A stretch of 64,000 nt of DNA from Kocuria palustris (GCF_007666205.1 NZ_VDOR01000004.1:62001-126000); one strand, 5' to 3'. Positions 1-8,241 are shown, counted from the first letter of the stretch. Notes: generated from the letters alone by a model not told the origin. Translations and numbers: made by a program.

Positions 1-1
1 G

Positions 2-1558
2 TTCAACGGCGAGTCCCGCGTGGACATCACGCCGGGGGAGTACACCCAGCTCACGGGCCGCGCCGGCCGCCGCGGGATCGACGTCGAGGGCCACGCCGTC
101 GTGCTGTGGCGCCCGGGGACGGATCCGCAGGCCGTGGCGGGCCTGGCCTCCAAGCGCACGTACCCGCTGAACTCGAGCTTCCGCCCGACCTACAACATGT
201 CGGTCAACCTGATCGCGCAGTTCGGGGCCCAGCGCACGCGCGGGATCCTCGAGTCGTCCTTCGCGCAGTTCCAGGCCGACCGCTCGGTCGTCGGCCTGGC
301 CCGGGAGGTGCGGCGGAACCAGGAGGCCCTGGCCGGCTACGAGGAGGCCATGACCTGCCACCTCGGCGACTTCACCGAGTACGCACGCCTGCGCCGCGAG
401 CTCAAGGACACGGAGAAGTCCGCCGACAAGGCCCGCTCCCACGCCCGCCGCACGGAGGCGGCCTCGTCGCTGCAGGATCTGCTGCCCGGCGACGTGGTCG
501 ACATTCCCCAGGGACGCAGCCGGGGCTACGCCGTCGTGGTGTCCCCGGATCCGCACTCGCCGCAGCCCCGGCCGTCGATCGTCACGCACGACGCGCATCT
601 GCGCAGGCTGGGCCCCCAGGATCTCGAGGGGCCGCTGCGTCCCGTCTCCCGGATCCGCCTGCCCAAGCGGATCGCGGTGTCCTCCGTCAAGGAGCGGCGG
701 AATCTCAGCAGCGCCATGCACGCGGCTCTGCGCGACGGCGTCCCTCCGCGGACAGGCAGCGGCGGGGATCAGCCGCGCTTCGCCCGCGGCGGCTCCGGCT
801 CCGAGGCGCGGATCGCCGAGCTGCGCCGACGGCTGCGCGAGCACCCGTGCCACGGCTGCAGCGACCGCGAGCAGCACGCGCGCTGGGCCGAGCGCTGGCA
901 CCGGCTCCGGCGCGACACCGACCGCCTCATGCGGCAGCTCGACGGCCGCACCAACGCCGTGGCCGCCACCTTCGACCGCATCACGGCGGTGCTGCACGCC
1001 CTGGACTACCTGGAGCTGCGCGACGACGAGCTGCGCCCGACCCCCGCGGGCCAGACGCTGCGGCGCATCTACGGCGACCGGGACCTGCTGCTGGCCATGG
1101 GGCTGCGCGACGGCATCCTGGAGGGCCTGGACCCCGCCTCGATCGCGGCTGTCGCCACGATCTTCACGTATCAGGCCAAGCGGCAGGACGCCGGAGCCAG
1201 GCCGCGGCTGCCCTCGGCGCGGATCGAGCAGGCCGTGGCCGCCGCGGTCACCCACTGGGCGCGGCTGACGGATCTCGAGGAGCAGCACCGCGTCGAGCAG
1301 ACCGCCGAGCCCGAGCTGGGCATGGTCGGGCCCATGCACCGCTGGGCCCGCGGCGCATCGCTGCGGGCCACGATCGAGGACACCGAGCTCGCCGCCGGCG
1401 ACTTCGTGCGCTGGACCAAGCAGGTCATCGACCTGCTGGACCAGGTGGCCTCGATCCGCAGCCTCAGCCCGCAGACGCGCACCGGCTGCCAGCGCGCCGT
1501 CGACCTCATCCGCCGCGGCGTCGTCGTCCAGTCCGTGCTGGAGGACCCCGAGCCCTGA
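2..1558 (+). CDS. helY: HelY/Mtr4-like DSHCT superfamily II helicase, 3' part only
   Basis: C-terminal part (about 518 residues) of a Ski2/Mtr4-like ATP-dependent RNA helicase; the 5' end lies outside the window. The readable frame opens at base 2 and soon reaches helicase motif VI, QLTGRAGRRGID, near residues 17-28. After a long arginine-rich arch-like middle region comes the DSHCT domain in the last ~200 residues (LDYLELRDDELRPTPAG, then RIYGDRDLLLAMGLRDG). In actinobacteria this family is called HelY and is thought to act in RNA processing or decay in the cytoplasm, partly by analogy with eukaryotic exosome helicases. A 60-base gap with a good ribosome site leads to the next gene, so co-transcription is likely. 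Family is clear; the biological substrate is inferred. Confidence 0.9.
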   Translation, partial: FNGESRVDITPGEYTQLTGRAGRRGIDVEGHAVVLWRPGTDPQAVAGLASKRTYPLNSSFRPTYNMSVNLIAQFGAQRTRGILESSFAQFQADRSVVGLAREVRRNQEALAGYEEAMTCHLGDFTEYARLRRELKDTEKSADKARSHARRTEAASSLQDLLPGDVVDIPQGRSRGYAVVVSPDPHSPQPRPSIVTHDAHLRRLGPQDLEGPLRPVSRIRLPKRIAVSSVKERRNLSSAMHAALRDGVPPRTGSGGDQPRFARGGSGSEARIAELRRRLREHPCHGCSDREQHARWAERWHRLRRDTDRLMRQLDGRTNAVAATFDRITAVLHALDYLELRDDELRPTPAGQTLRRIYGDRDLLLAMGLRDGILEGLDPASIAAVATIFTYQAKRQDAGARPRLPSARIEQAVAAAVTHWARLTDLEEQHRVEQTAEPELGMVGPMHRWARGASLRATIEDTELAAGDFVRWTKQVIDLLDQVASIRSLSPQTRTGCQRAVDLIRRGVVVQSVLEDPEP

Positions 1559-1618
1559 GCGCCGCCCTGCGCACCGGGACGCCGCCGTCCCACGCACCCG
1601 AGCCCCTGAAGGAGCACC

Positions 1619-2791
1619 ATGACCGCTGACACCGCGGCACCTCGCATCGACCGCTCGCCCGCGGACGGGCCCGTCCTGTATCGCCGCGGCTCGGTCTACA
1701 CCACGGTGGACCCGGGAGCCTCCGCCCTGATCGCGGAGGGATCGCAGGTCGTCTGGGTCGGCTCCGAGCAGGCCGCCGACTCCCTGCAGGACGACCGCAT
1801 GAGGGTCGTCGAGCTCGACGGCCGGCTGATCACCCCGGCGTTCGTGGACAGCTCGGTCGATCTGCGCCGGGCGGGCTCGCCGGCCCGGGCCGCGAGCCTC
1901 GGTCTGGGCGCCCTCGTGCACACGGCCGCCGCGGCGGCCGAGGACGAGGGACTGCAGGAGTGGATCGAGGCCGCCCGCTCCGGGACCGGCCCCCGGATCC
2001 TGCTGTGGCCGACCCTCGCCTCCCCGGCGGCCGACGACGGCTCCGCCGGCGACGCGGACGTCGAGACCGCGGTGGCCGAGCTGCGCGCCGCATGCGAGGA
2101 CGTCCCGCTGGTGGGCCTGCGTCGCCAGATCGGCGAAGGCCGGTCCGCGGAGGCGGCCGGATTCGCCGCATCCGCCGGCCGGGCAGGTCTGCATCCCGCC
2201 CTGGCCGTCTCCGATCGCGCCGGCCTGGCGGCCGCCCTCGAGGGCCTCGAGTCCATCGCGGCGGCCGAGGGCGAGCGCGCCGTGCACGCACTGGGCGTCC
2301 GGATCGATCTGATCGGCGCCGTGGACCTGGCGGGAGCCGATCTCGAGCGGATCGCCGCCTGTGCGGCGACCGTGTGCCTGGATCCCTCCTCGCAGGCTCC
2401 GGTCGCGGAGCTCTACCGGCAGGGGATCCCGGTCGTGTGGGGCACCGGCGGTGCGGCGCTCGACGGCTGGGAGGCCGTGCGCAGCCTGATGCGCCATCCG
2501 GACCCGCAGCAGCGCATCTCGGCGCGCGCCGCATTCGTCGCGGCCACCCGCGGTGCCTGGCGGGCTCTGGGGGGCGGGCATCCGCTGGCCGGGCAGCTGG
2601 CCTCGGGCACACCGGCCACCTATGCGGTGTGGGAGGTCGAGGCGCTCATGGTCCAGCAGGCCGAGGGGACGGGGGCCTCGTGGAGCACCGATCCGCGGGC
2701 GCGCACCCCGCTGCTGCCCGCCCTCGAGGACGAGGCCGCACCGCGCTGCACGCAGACCGTGGTCGACGGCCGCAGCCTGCCGACAGCCTGA
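1619..2791 (+). CDS. amidohydrolase-like protein lacking the metal-binding motif
   Basis: 390-residue protein with the fold signature of composite-domain metallo-dependent amidohydrolases: an N-terminal strand segment ([13 protein letters not shown]), the entry motif [12 protein letters not shown] near residue 75, and a C-terminal segment ([16 protein letters not shown]) ending in [11 protein letters not shown]. Active members carry HxH after the PAFVD strand; here that place reads SSV, and the final GxD-type aspartate is GTG. The metal site therefore looks lost, so hydrolase activity is doubtful. ATG is preceded by GAAGGAGC. Genes of this type commonly sit between helY and ppm in Micrococcales (from memory of gene order). 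It may be a structural or binding relative; its function is unknown. Confidence 0.75.
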   Translation: MTADTAAPRIDRSPADGPVLYRRGSVYTTVDPGASALIAEGSQVVWVGSEQAADSLQDDRMRVVELDGRLITPAFVDSSVDLRRAGSPARAASLGLGALVHTAAAAAEDEGLQEWIEAARSGTGPRILLWPTLASPAADDGSAGDADVETAVAELRAACEDVPLVGLRRQIGEGRSAEAAGFAASAGRAGLHPALAVSDRAGLAAALEGLESIAAAEGERAVHALGVRIDLIGAVDLAGADLERIAACAATVCLDPSSQAPVAELYRQGIPVVWGTGGAALDGWEAVRSLMRHPDPQQRISARAAFVAATRGAWRALGGGHPLAGQLASGTPATYAVWEVEALMVQQAEGTGASWSTDPRARTPLLPALEDEAAPRCTQTVVDGRSLPTA

Positions 2792-2920
2792 GGCGTCCTC
2801 GTCTCCCAGGCACTCGCCAGGGGAGCGGGTCCCGTCAATGCCGTCGCCCGTGATCCGGGCATGGCAGAGTCGGGGGCAGCGGTCCTCCGATCGCATCCCC
2901 GTCGGCGCGCCCTCGACCTG

Positions 2921-2949
2921 TTGGTGCGGTGCCGGGGCCGGATTAGACT
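2921..2949 (+). promoter_or_regulatory. promoter-like pair upstream of ppm
   Basis: TTGGTG, 17 bases, then TAGACT. It lies in the 304-base gap between the amidohydrolase-like gene and ppm and would give a leader of about 140 bases. No other structure was recognised in this gap. Confidence 0.45.
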
Positions 2950-3095
2950 CACTGCTCCGCACCGATCGCGCAGCGCTCCCGGCGCTGACTCGGCGGCCGC
3001 AGCGACGCGGCCGGGCTCCGGTCGATGCGGGAGCAGCCCGCGGGCTGATCCTCGATGTCCTGCTCGAAGCTCCACGGCGAAAGGATGCGCGCAGC

Positions 3096-3842
3096 GTGCG
3101 TTCCCTCATCATCATCCCCACCTACAACGAGCGCGAGTCGCTGCCGACCGTCATGGACCGGCTGCGCCGCGCCGTTCCGCAGGGCGACGTCCTGGTCGTG
3201 GACGACAACAGCCCCGACGGCACGGGCGACATGGCGGATCGGATGTCGGAGGCCGACTCGCAGATCCACGTCCTGCACCGCACCGAGAAGAACGGCCTGG
3301 GCCAGGCCTACATCGCCGGCTTCACCTGGGGCCTGGAGCACGGCTACGAGATCCTCGTCGAGATGGACGCCGACTGCTCGCACCAGCCGGAGGAGCTGCC
3401 CAAGCTGCTGCAGGCCGTGGAGAACGGGGCGGATCTGGCCATCGGCTCGCGCTACGTCCCCGGCGGCTCGACCGTGAACTGGCCGTGGATCCGCAAGTTC
3501 ATCTCCCGCGGCGGCGGGATCTACGCCCGGTTCTTCCTGGGCTCGAACATCCGCGACATCACCGCCGGCTACCGCGCCTTCCGCGCCGAGACGCTCCAGG
3601 CCATCGACTTCCAGTCGGTCACCTCGCGCGGCTACTGCTTCCAGATCGACCTGGGCTGGCGCACGGAGCTGGCCGGCCTGCAGGTCGTCGAGGTCCCGAT
3701 CACGTTCGTCGAGCGGGCCGAGGGCGACTCCAAGATGAGCGCCGACATCACCCGCGAGGCGATCGTCAACGTGGCCAAGTGGGGCCTGACCGCCCGCGCC
3801 AAGGTGCTGCGCGACAAGGCCCAGGGCGTGCTCGGCCGCTGA
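3096..3842 (+). CDS. ppm1: polyprenol monophosphomannose synthase (GT2)
   Basis: 248-residue GT2 glycosyltransferase of the dolichol-phosphate-mannose synthase group, which transfers mannose from GDP-mannose to polyprenyl phosphate on the inner face of the membrane for lipoglycan and glycoprotein synthesis. The protein opens [30 protein letters not shown] follows near residue 35 and the metal-binding [14 protein letters not shown] near residue 90. [12 protein letters not shown] and [11 protein letters not shown] complete the family pattern. The frame is open far upstream, but similarity begins at GTG 3096, which has AAAGG about 12 bases before it. There is no fused apolipoprotein N-acyltransferase domain, unlike mycobacterial Ppm1. 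A strong hairpin follows the gene. Confidence 0.9.
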   Translation: MRSLIIIPTYNERESLPTVMDRLRRAVPQGDVLVVDDNSPDGTGDMADRMSEADSQIHVLHRTEKNGLGQAYIAGFTWGLEHGYEILVEMDADCSHQPEELPKLLQAVENGADLAIGSRYVPGGSTVNWPWIRKFISRGGGIYARFFLGSNIRDITAGYRAFRAETLQAIDFQSVTSRGYCFQIDLGWRTELAGLQVVEVPITFVERAEGDSKMSADITREAIVNVAKWGLTARAKVLRDKAQGVLGR

Positions 3843-3931
3843 CCCGGCCCCGAGCTCGGTGTGTGCGCCCGGCGCGGGCGTCCGCCGATGCCGGTGCGGC
3901 GCCGGTGCCGGCACCGGGAGGCGACATGACG

Positions 3932-3962
3932 AAGGGCCGCTCCCTGCAGGGGAGCGGCCCTT
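3932..3962 (+). terminator. intrinsic terminator hairpin after ppm
   Basis: A perfect 12-base stem (AAGGGCCGCTCC with GGAGCGGCCCTT) and a 7-base loop, between the convergent ppm and rbpA genes. It may serve both strands. Confidence 0.75.
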
Positions 3963-4057
3963 CCGCGGTCCTGTCCGGACGCCGATCGGGCTGCGGCTCG
4001 CGCTCGGCTGCCCGGAGCTCGGCCGACCCGCGCCGAGCCGTCAGATGCGCGCCGTGA

Positions 4058-4393
4058 TCACAGCGCGTGCTGCTCGCGGTAGTAGTCGATGCGCTGCTGG
4101 AGGATCTCCTCGAGCTCCTCGGTGCTGCGGCGCTCCATCAGCATGTCCCAGTGCGTGCGCTGATGCTTCTCATTGGGGTTCTCCGGCTTCTCGCCGTCGA
4201 CGATGATGGCCTCCTGGCCCGTCTTGGTGTGCCAGACGGGCGGGACCTCCGCCTCCATGGCGAACGTGACGAAGACCGACTCGCCCTCGGGAGTGCGGTA
4301 CTCCACGCGCTGCCGCGAGGCAGGCTCGACGCCGGCCTCCGACTCCATGGACTGCGAACCGAGGCGCATGCCGCGAAGGCTGCGATCGCTCAT
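4058..4393 (-). CDS. rbpA: RNA polymerase-binding protein RbpA
   Basis: 111-residue RbpA, an actinobacterial RNA polymerase-binding protein that stabilises sigma-A-type holoenzyme and open complexes and helps tolerance to rifampicin and oxidative stress. The N terminus MSDRSLRGMRLGSQSME and the core RVEYRTPEGE plus AEVPPVWHTKTGQEA are family hallmarks. The C-terminal sigma-interacting helix reads HWDMLMERRSTEELEEILQ. The start was chosen at the ATG of MSDRS because it has a GGAGAAAC ribosome site; the frame is open further upstream but that part is not conserved. A sigma-R-type promoter lies 46-72 bases upstream of the start codon. Confidence 0.95.
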   Translation of the reverse strand: MSDRSLRGMRLGSQSMESEAGVEPASRQRVEYRTPEGESVFVTFAMEAEVPPVWHTKTGQEAIIVDGEKPENPNEKHQRTHWDMLMERRSTEELEEILQQRIDYYREQHAL

Positions 4394-4437
4394 CGGGTGT
4401 TTCTCCTGTCGATGGGGACACGTGCTGCTGAAGGCGG

Positions 4438-4465
4438 CAACGCCGCGGGGCCCGAGTCTATTCCC
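4438..4465 (-). promoter_or_regulatory. sigma-R-type promoter of rbpA
   Basis: Read on the minus strand: GGGAAT (4465-4460), 18 bases, GTT (4441-4439), matching the sigma-R/SigH-type consensus GGGAAT-N18-GTT known from Streptomyces, where rbpA is a SigR target. A TAGACT at 4461-4456 could act as a housekeeping -10. Known regulon membership supports the call; the site itself is exact. Confidence 0.7.
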
Positions 4466-4579
4466 GGACCCCTCGGCTGATGCCGCGGCGACCGTGCTCC
4501 GGCGCGTCCTGCGGACGGGCCACCCCCGTGGAATGCGGAGGAGGAGCACTGCCGAGCGCAGTCCTGGGCGGAGCCGGGC

Positions 4580-5851
4580 TCAGTGCTGCTGATCCCAGCC
4601 TCCGCCGTGCCCGGTGCCCGGGTCGGCATGTCGACCCGGGGCCTGCTGATCCTGACGCGGCCGGTCCTGCTGGTCGAAGGGCAGGTCCCGGCGCTCCGAC
4701 GGCCCCGCCGGCGAGGAGCCGGCAGGGCCACCGTTCTGGGCGCCGCCCCCGCCGGAGCCGCCGCCGTCGCCCGGCAGCGGGGCATTGAGGTCCACCGGGG
4801 CGTTCGGGTCGATGGACTCGGGGCCGGGCACCTGGAACTCATCGGGATCCGTGAACGACTTGGAGGGATTCAGGTCCTCATCGGTGACCTTGACCAGGCC
4901 CTCGTCGTCCTTCGCCTGGCGGCGCGCCTCGGCCTCCCGCTGGTCCTCGTCCTCCATGACCTCGCCCCAGTCCGGACCGGAGTCGGGGTTGCCGAGGAAC
5001 TCGCCCACGCCGCGCAGGGCGTCGCCGAGCTCGGCCGGGATCATCCAGACCTTGTTCGCGGAGCCCTCGGCCACCTTGGGCAGCGTCTGGATGTACTGGT
5101 AGGCGAGCAGCTTCTGGGTGGGCTTGGCCCGGTGGATCGAGTCGAAGACCTTCTGGATGGCCTGGGCCTCGCCGTCGGCGCGCAGGATCGCGGCCTTGGC
5201 GTCGCCCTCGGCGGAGAGCACGGAGGCCTGGCGCTGGCCCTCTGCCGTGAGGATCTGGGACTGCTTCTCGCCCTCGGCGGTCAGGATCGCGGCGCGGCGG
5301 TCGCGCTCGGCGCGCATCTGCTTCTCCATCGAGTCCTGGATCGATGCCGGGGGAGTGATCTCCTTGATGTCCACGCGCGAGACGCGCAGGCCCCAGCGCC
5401 CGGTCGTGGAGTCCAGGACACCGCGCAGCTCGGCATTGATCTTGTCGCGGGAGGTCAGCGTCTCCTCGAGGTTCAGGCCGCCGACCACGTTGCGCAGCGT
5501 GGCCGAGGTGAGCTCGTCGACGGCGTGGATGTAGTTGGTGATCTCGTAGGTCGCGGCCCGGGGGTCCGTGACCTGGAAGTAGACGACGGTGTCGATGCCC
5601 ACCACCAGGTTGTCCTCGGTGATCACCGACTGCGCCGGGAAGGAGACGACCTGCTCGCGCAGATCGATCATGGGCAGCAGGCGGTCGATGAACGGCACCA
5701 GGATGTGCAGTCCGGGCGACAGCGTGGACTGGTACTTGCCGAGGCGCTCGACGATGCCTGCGCGGGCCTGCGGAATGATCCGCACCGCCTTCAGCAGGAT
5801 CACGACGGCGACCACGACTAGGATGACCAGCAGGATGATCGTGGCGATCAT
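4580..5851 (-). CDS. SPFH/band-7 (stomatin-paraslipin type) membrane protein
   Basis: 423-residue SPFH protein. One N-terminal membrane segment (IATIILLVILVVVAVVILL) is followed by the band-7 domain: VRIIPQARAGIVERLGKY, then LSPGLHILVPFID, DLREQVVSFPAQSVITEDN and DVKEITPP-like VDIKEITPPASIQDSM. After about residue 180 an alanine/glutamate-rich coiled coil holds repeats of the type ILTAEGEKQ, LTAEGQRQ, LSAEGDAK. The last ~110 residues are Gly/Pro/Asp/Gln-rich and probably disordered. Such proteins form large cage-like oligomers that organise membrane domains and proteases. The NfeD partner gene lies 64 bases upstream on the same strand, the usual SPFH-NfeD pairing. Exact cellular role is unknown. 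Confidence 0.9.
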   Translation of the reverse strand: MIATIILLVILVVVAVVILLKAVRIIPQARAGIVERLGKYQSTLSPGLHILVPFIDRLLPMIDLREQVVSFPAQSVITEDNLVVGIDTVVYFQVTDPRAATYEITNYIHAVDELTSATLRNVVGGLNLEETLTSRDKINAELRGVLDSTTGRWGLRVSRVDIKEITPPASIQDSMEKQMRAERDRRAAILTAEGEKQSQILTAEGQRQASVLSAEGDAKAAILRADGEAQAIQKVFDSIHRAKPTQKLLAYQYIQTLPKVAEGSANKVWMIPAELGDALRGVGEFLGNPDSGPDWGEVMEDEDQREAEARRQAKDDEGLVKVTDEDLNPSKSFTDPDEFQVPGPESIDPNAPVDLNAPLPGDGGGSGGGGAQNGGPAGSSPAGPSERRDLPFDQQDRPRQDQQAPGRHADPGTGHGGGWDQQH

Positions 5852-5915
5852 GGGGCTCTCCTCGAGTGTCTCGGGGTCGGAGGAACAGGTGGGACCGCGG
5901 GGGAGCCGGGGATGC

Positions 5916-6401
5916 TCAGGCGCGGTCGAGGTCCGGGTCGCCCAGGGCGGGGGCCGAGCGATCGACGACGACGGCCGCGCCGTCGACGCGCTGGACGTAG
6001 ACGGTCTCGCCCACGGGGATCTCGGGTCCGGAGGTGCGGGCGCTCCAGACGTCGCCGTGCAGCCGGACCAGGCCGGTGGCCGAGGAGACCGGCTCCAGGA
6101 CGGTGCAGCTCGAGCCCGGGAGCCGGTCGGCGTTGGAGAGCCCCTCGCGGCCCGGCCCGCGCTGCATGCGCGCGATGAGGGGCGGGCGCACGACGAAGAG
6201 CAGCAGCAGCGAGACTCCGATGAAGACCACGATCTGCAGCGCCCAGCTCCCGCCGTCGAGTCCGGAGAAGGCGGCGGCGGCCACCGCGCCGATCGAGAGC
6301 ATCAGGAACGTGAGATCGAGGGTCAGCACCTCGATCACGATCAGCACGGCCGCGACGATCAGCCACAGGATCCATCCATCGGCGGTCATCCAGTCGAGCA
6401 T
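5916..6401 (-). CDS. NfeD-like membrane protein
   Basis: 161-residue NfeD family protein, the standard partner of SPFH proteins. It has three or four hydrophobic segments (WILWLIVAAVLIVIEVL, LTFLMLSIGAVAAAAF, LQIVVFIGVSLLLLFVV) and then a C-terminal OB-fold domain (GSSCTVLEPVSSATGLVRLHG ending in VYVQRVDGAAVVVD). The start is set at the ATG of MLDWMTADGW; an upstream in-frame start would add 18 residues of low-complexity sequence. It is followed directly by the SPFH gene, so one transcript is likely. Its role with the SPFH scaffold in membrane quality control is inferred from the family. Confidence 0.88.
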   Translation of the reverse strand: MLDWMTADGWILWLIVAAVLIVIEVLTLDLTFLMLSIGAVAAAAFSGLDGGSWALQIVVFIGVSLLLLFVVRPPLIARMQRGPGREGLSNADRLPGSSCTVLEPVSSATGLVRLHGDVWSARTSGPEIPVGETVYVQRVDGAAVVVDRSAPALGDPDLDRA

Positions 6402-6510
6402 CGGGCGGCCCTTCGTCGTCGGCGGTCTGTGCCCCCATTGTGTCAGGGTTCGCATTTGAAAACCGGAGGGCGAGGTCGTGTGTCGCGGATCGCAGCGGCG
6501 GGACTCGCAC

Positions 6511-6560
6511 GGTGAACGGGAATCATCTGCTGTTCATCTCGTGTTCACCTGACATAAGAT
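6511..6560 (+). promoter_or_regulatory. composite promoter: sigma-R-like and PHO-box-like elements
   Basis: Two readings of the same stretch. GGGAAT (6518-6523) and GTT (6543-6545) are 19 bases apart, like a sigma-R promoter. GTTCATC (6532-6538) and GTTCACC (6543-6549) are repeats exactly 11 bases apart, like a PhoP box, with an inverted copy GGTGAAC at 6511-6517. TAAGAT (6555-6560) is a good -10 hexamer 17 bases after the first repeat. It faces the unknown gene at 6670. Confidence 0.5.
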
Positions 6561-6669
6561 CTGCTGACGCTCCTCGCGACGCGCCGCGCGTGGACGAGGG
6601 CAGGCGAGCTCGTCGTCCGGGACCGCAGGAGCAGCAGGCCCGCAAGAGACACAAGAAGCAGGAGAGTCC

Positions 6670-7104
6670 GTGAAGATCATCGCACCCATCGCCGCATCGG
6701 CCGTCGGCGCCGGCGTCACGGGGGCTGCGGCCGGTCTTCTTGCGCTCACCACGGCTCAGGCCCACCTGCCGGCTCTCATGGCGCGGGCCATGAGGCCGAT
6801 CCCGGACCTGCAGCACAAGCGCGTCCTGCTGTGCACGGGGGAGGCGGATCCCCGCACGCGGGGCACCGCTCAGGACGAGGCCCAGCAGTGGCGCCGGGCC
6901 ATCGAGGCGGAGCACGAGATCTCCGTGGTCCTGGTGGACCTGCGCACCGGCCCGCGCCCGACGGCCCGTCAGCGGGCCCGCGCGCAGCAGCTGGCCGAGT
7001 CCGTCCCGTCGGATCGTCGTCGGGAGTTCGCGATCGACGATCCCGCGGGGCGCACGGTGATCAGGACTCGGGGGAGTCGGGGTCCTGCGGCTGGTCCCCG
7101 ATGA
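6670..7104 (+). CDS. hypothetical protein with hydrophobic N terminus
   Basis: 144-residue protein not recognised. GTG start with CAGGAGAG about six bases upstream. The first ~35 residues are hydrophobic and Ala/Gly-rich (KIIAPIAASAVGAGVTGAAA), fitting a signal anchor or one membrane segment. The rest is charged and Arg-rich, with RVLLCTGEADPRTRG, EQ-rich helix-forming stretches and ISVVLVDLRTGPRP, suggesting a small alpha/beta domain. The promoter region has sigma-R- and PHO-box-like elements, so stress or phosphate control is possible. The last 44 bases overlap the end of the convergent gene on the other strand. No function is proposed. Confidence 0.55.
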   Translation: MKIIAPIAASAVGAGVTGAAAGLLALTTAQAHLPALMARAMRPIPDLQHKRVLLCTGEADPRTRGTAQDEAQQWRRAIEAEHEISVVLVDLRTGPRPTARQRARAQQLAESVPSDRRREFAIDDPAGRTVIRTRGSRGPAAGPR

Positions 7105-7294
7105 TCTGGCCCAGGGGGTCGACGCGCGGCGGGCGCAGGATGCTGCGCGAGACATTGCGGTACTCGTAGCGCCCGAGCAGCTTGGCGGCCTCTTCGTCCT
7201 CGAGGTCGTAGGCGTGCGCGAGCATGCGGACGTTCTCCGTGTAGAAGGCGTGGAGCTTGTCCACGCCCTTCAGGAACTCGATTTCCTTGCTCAT
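7061..7294 (-). CDS. small hypothetical protein
   Basis: 77 residues, MSKEIEFLKGVDKLHAFYTE at the start, then a helical acidic part (AYDLEDEEAAKLLGRYEYR) and a Pro-rich acidic tail. The sequence has normal high-GC codon use, a GAGAGG-type ribosome site and no membrane segment. I do not recognise the family. It ends inside the 3' end of the gene on the plus strand (44-base tail-to-tail overlap). A further small frame on the same strand ends 15 bases upstream, so the two may be co-transcribed. Confidence 0.6.
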   Translation of the reverse strand: MSKEIEFLKGVDKLHAFYTENVRMLAHAYDLEDEEAAKLLGRYEYRNVSRSILRPPRVDPLGQIIGDQPQDPDSPES

Positions 7295-7309
7295 GGTGGA
7301 TGCGGCCTC

Positions 7310-7516
7310 TCAGGCGGTGGCGGTCTGGGGTCCGTGAGGCTCGGCCCACAGCGGATCGTGTCCACCGTAGTCCGTCCCGCCGGGAAACTCGCGTCCTGCG
7401 GCGGGCATCACCTGGTCGTCGCCGGGCATCGGCTGCACTGCGCCTGCGGCATCCGGGACGCGGACGTCCACACCGTCGGTGCCATGCGGCGGACCGAGGG
7501 GCGACGAGCCGCGCAA
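7310..7516 (-). CDS. possible small protein gene
   Basis: Open frame of up to 68 codons (TTG start; internal ATG starts also exist) ending 15 bases before the next minus-strand gene. The C-terminal two thirds shows strongly G/C-biased third positions (about four fifths in the last 42 codons by hand count), as in real genes here. The product is Pro/Gly/Asp-rich (GGTDYGGHDPLWAEPHGPQ). The ribosome site is weak and no family was recognised, so this is a candidate only. Confidence 0.35.
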   Translation of the reverse strand: MRGSSPLGPPHGTDGVDVRVPDAAGAVQPMPGDDQVMPAAGREFPGGTDYGGHDPLWAEPHGPQTATA

Positions 7517-8225
7517 CAGGAGTGTCGACCTCGTCCTTCGAAAGCCGATAATCTACATTATGTAAAGTCGAGTGCTCCGAGCGGCGGGATGCGCCCGCGA
7601 GGGGCCTCCTCCGCGGGCCCGCGGAGCGCAGCTTGCGGCGGTCGCGCCGGGCCCTCCGAGCACCGCTGCGTGGTGAGCGCGCGACGACCGGCAGCGTACG
7701 GACTCGCGGCCCCTCAGCCCCGTTCGGGTCCGAGGCGGCGCCGTCCGCCCGCGGTGCGCCGGGCCGTGAAGCCGACGCTCTGCCATCGGCGCGAGATATG
7801 CGGCGCAGCGGTCCGTCCGGATTCCGATATCCACCCGTAGACACCCCGCGGCATTGTCCGCGGATCGCGACGCGATCCCCTGAGCGGAGGCTCTGCGGTA
7901 TTGTCGGTGAATGCCGTGAGGGCGATTCGTCGTCGGCGCAGCCTCTCCGCGGGAGGCATGGCAGAGCGCATCGTCGCTCCACGTCAGAAAGGGTTCGTGC
8001 CCCGCGGGCGCCGCGGCGCAGCGGCGGGCCGCGACCTCTTGGTCGGCGGGTTCGCTGATTCCGTGTCGTAGTAGATAAATAGAACGACACGATCCGAAGA
8101 ATCGCCGCTGCGATGCCGACAGCACGGCGGAGCGGAATGCCTCCGAGCTCCCTCCTTCGCATCGGAAGGGAATTCCGAGTGAATGCGGCTCGCTCCCCTG
8201 CCTGCCCGCGCCGGACACCCTCCCT
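7517..8225. other. gene-poor stretch upstream of the recombinase
   Basis: About 700 bases in which no frame shows a recognisable protein or convincing codon bias. It holds a short A/T-rich palindrome at 7554-7564 (TACATTATGTA), another A/T-rich patch near 8065-8090, and a small inverted repeat CGGAA...TTCCG near 8163-8177. No tRNA, insertion sequence ends or attachment site could be recognised. It may be a decayed region or a long regulatory zone. Confidence 0.5.
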
Positions 8226-8241
8226 TCGATAGTATGTTCGA
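8226..8241 (+). promoter_or_regulatory. LexA/SOS-like box before the tyrosine recombinase
   Basis: TCGATAGTATGTTCGA resembles the actinobacterial SOS box TCGAAC-N4-GTTCGA, matching 10 of 12 fixed positions, with a perfect right half. A TAGTAT hexamer inside the box could be the -10, the same overlap seen at the dnaE2 box. It lies about 85 bases before the recombinase start. Confidence 0.5.

Noticed and set aside
1960-2853. Long Arg/Gly/Pro-rich frames on both strands over most core genes
   Set aside because: They lie opposite or out of frame with genes that have clear domains; they show the low-complexity composition expected from shifted high-GC codons.
7517-8225. Degenerate transposase or insertion sequence before the recombinase
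   Set aside because: No frame resembles a transposase and no terminal inverted repeats or target duplications could be found by eye.
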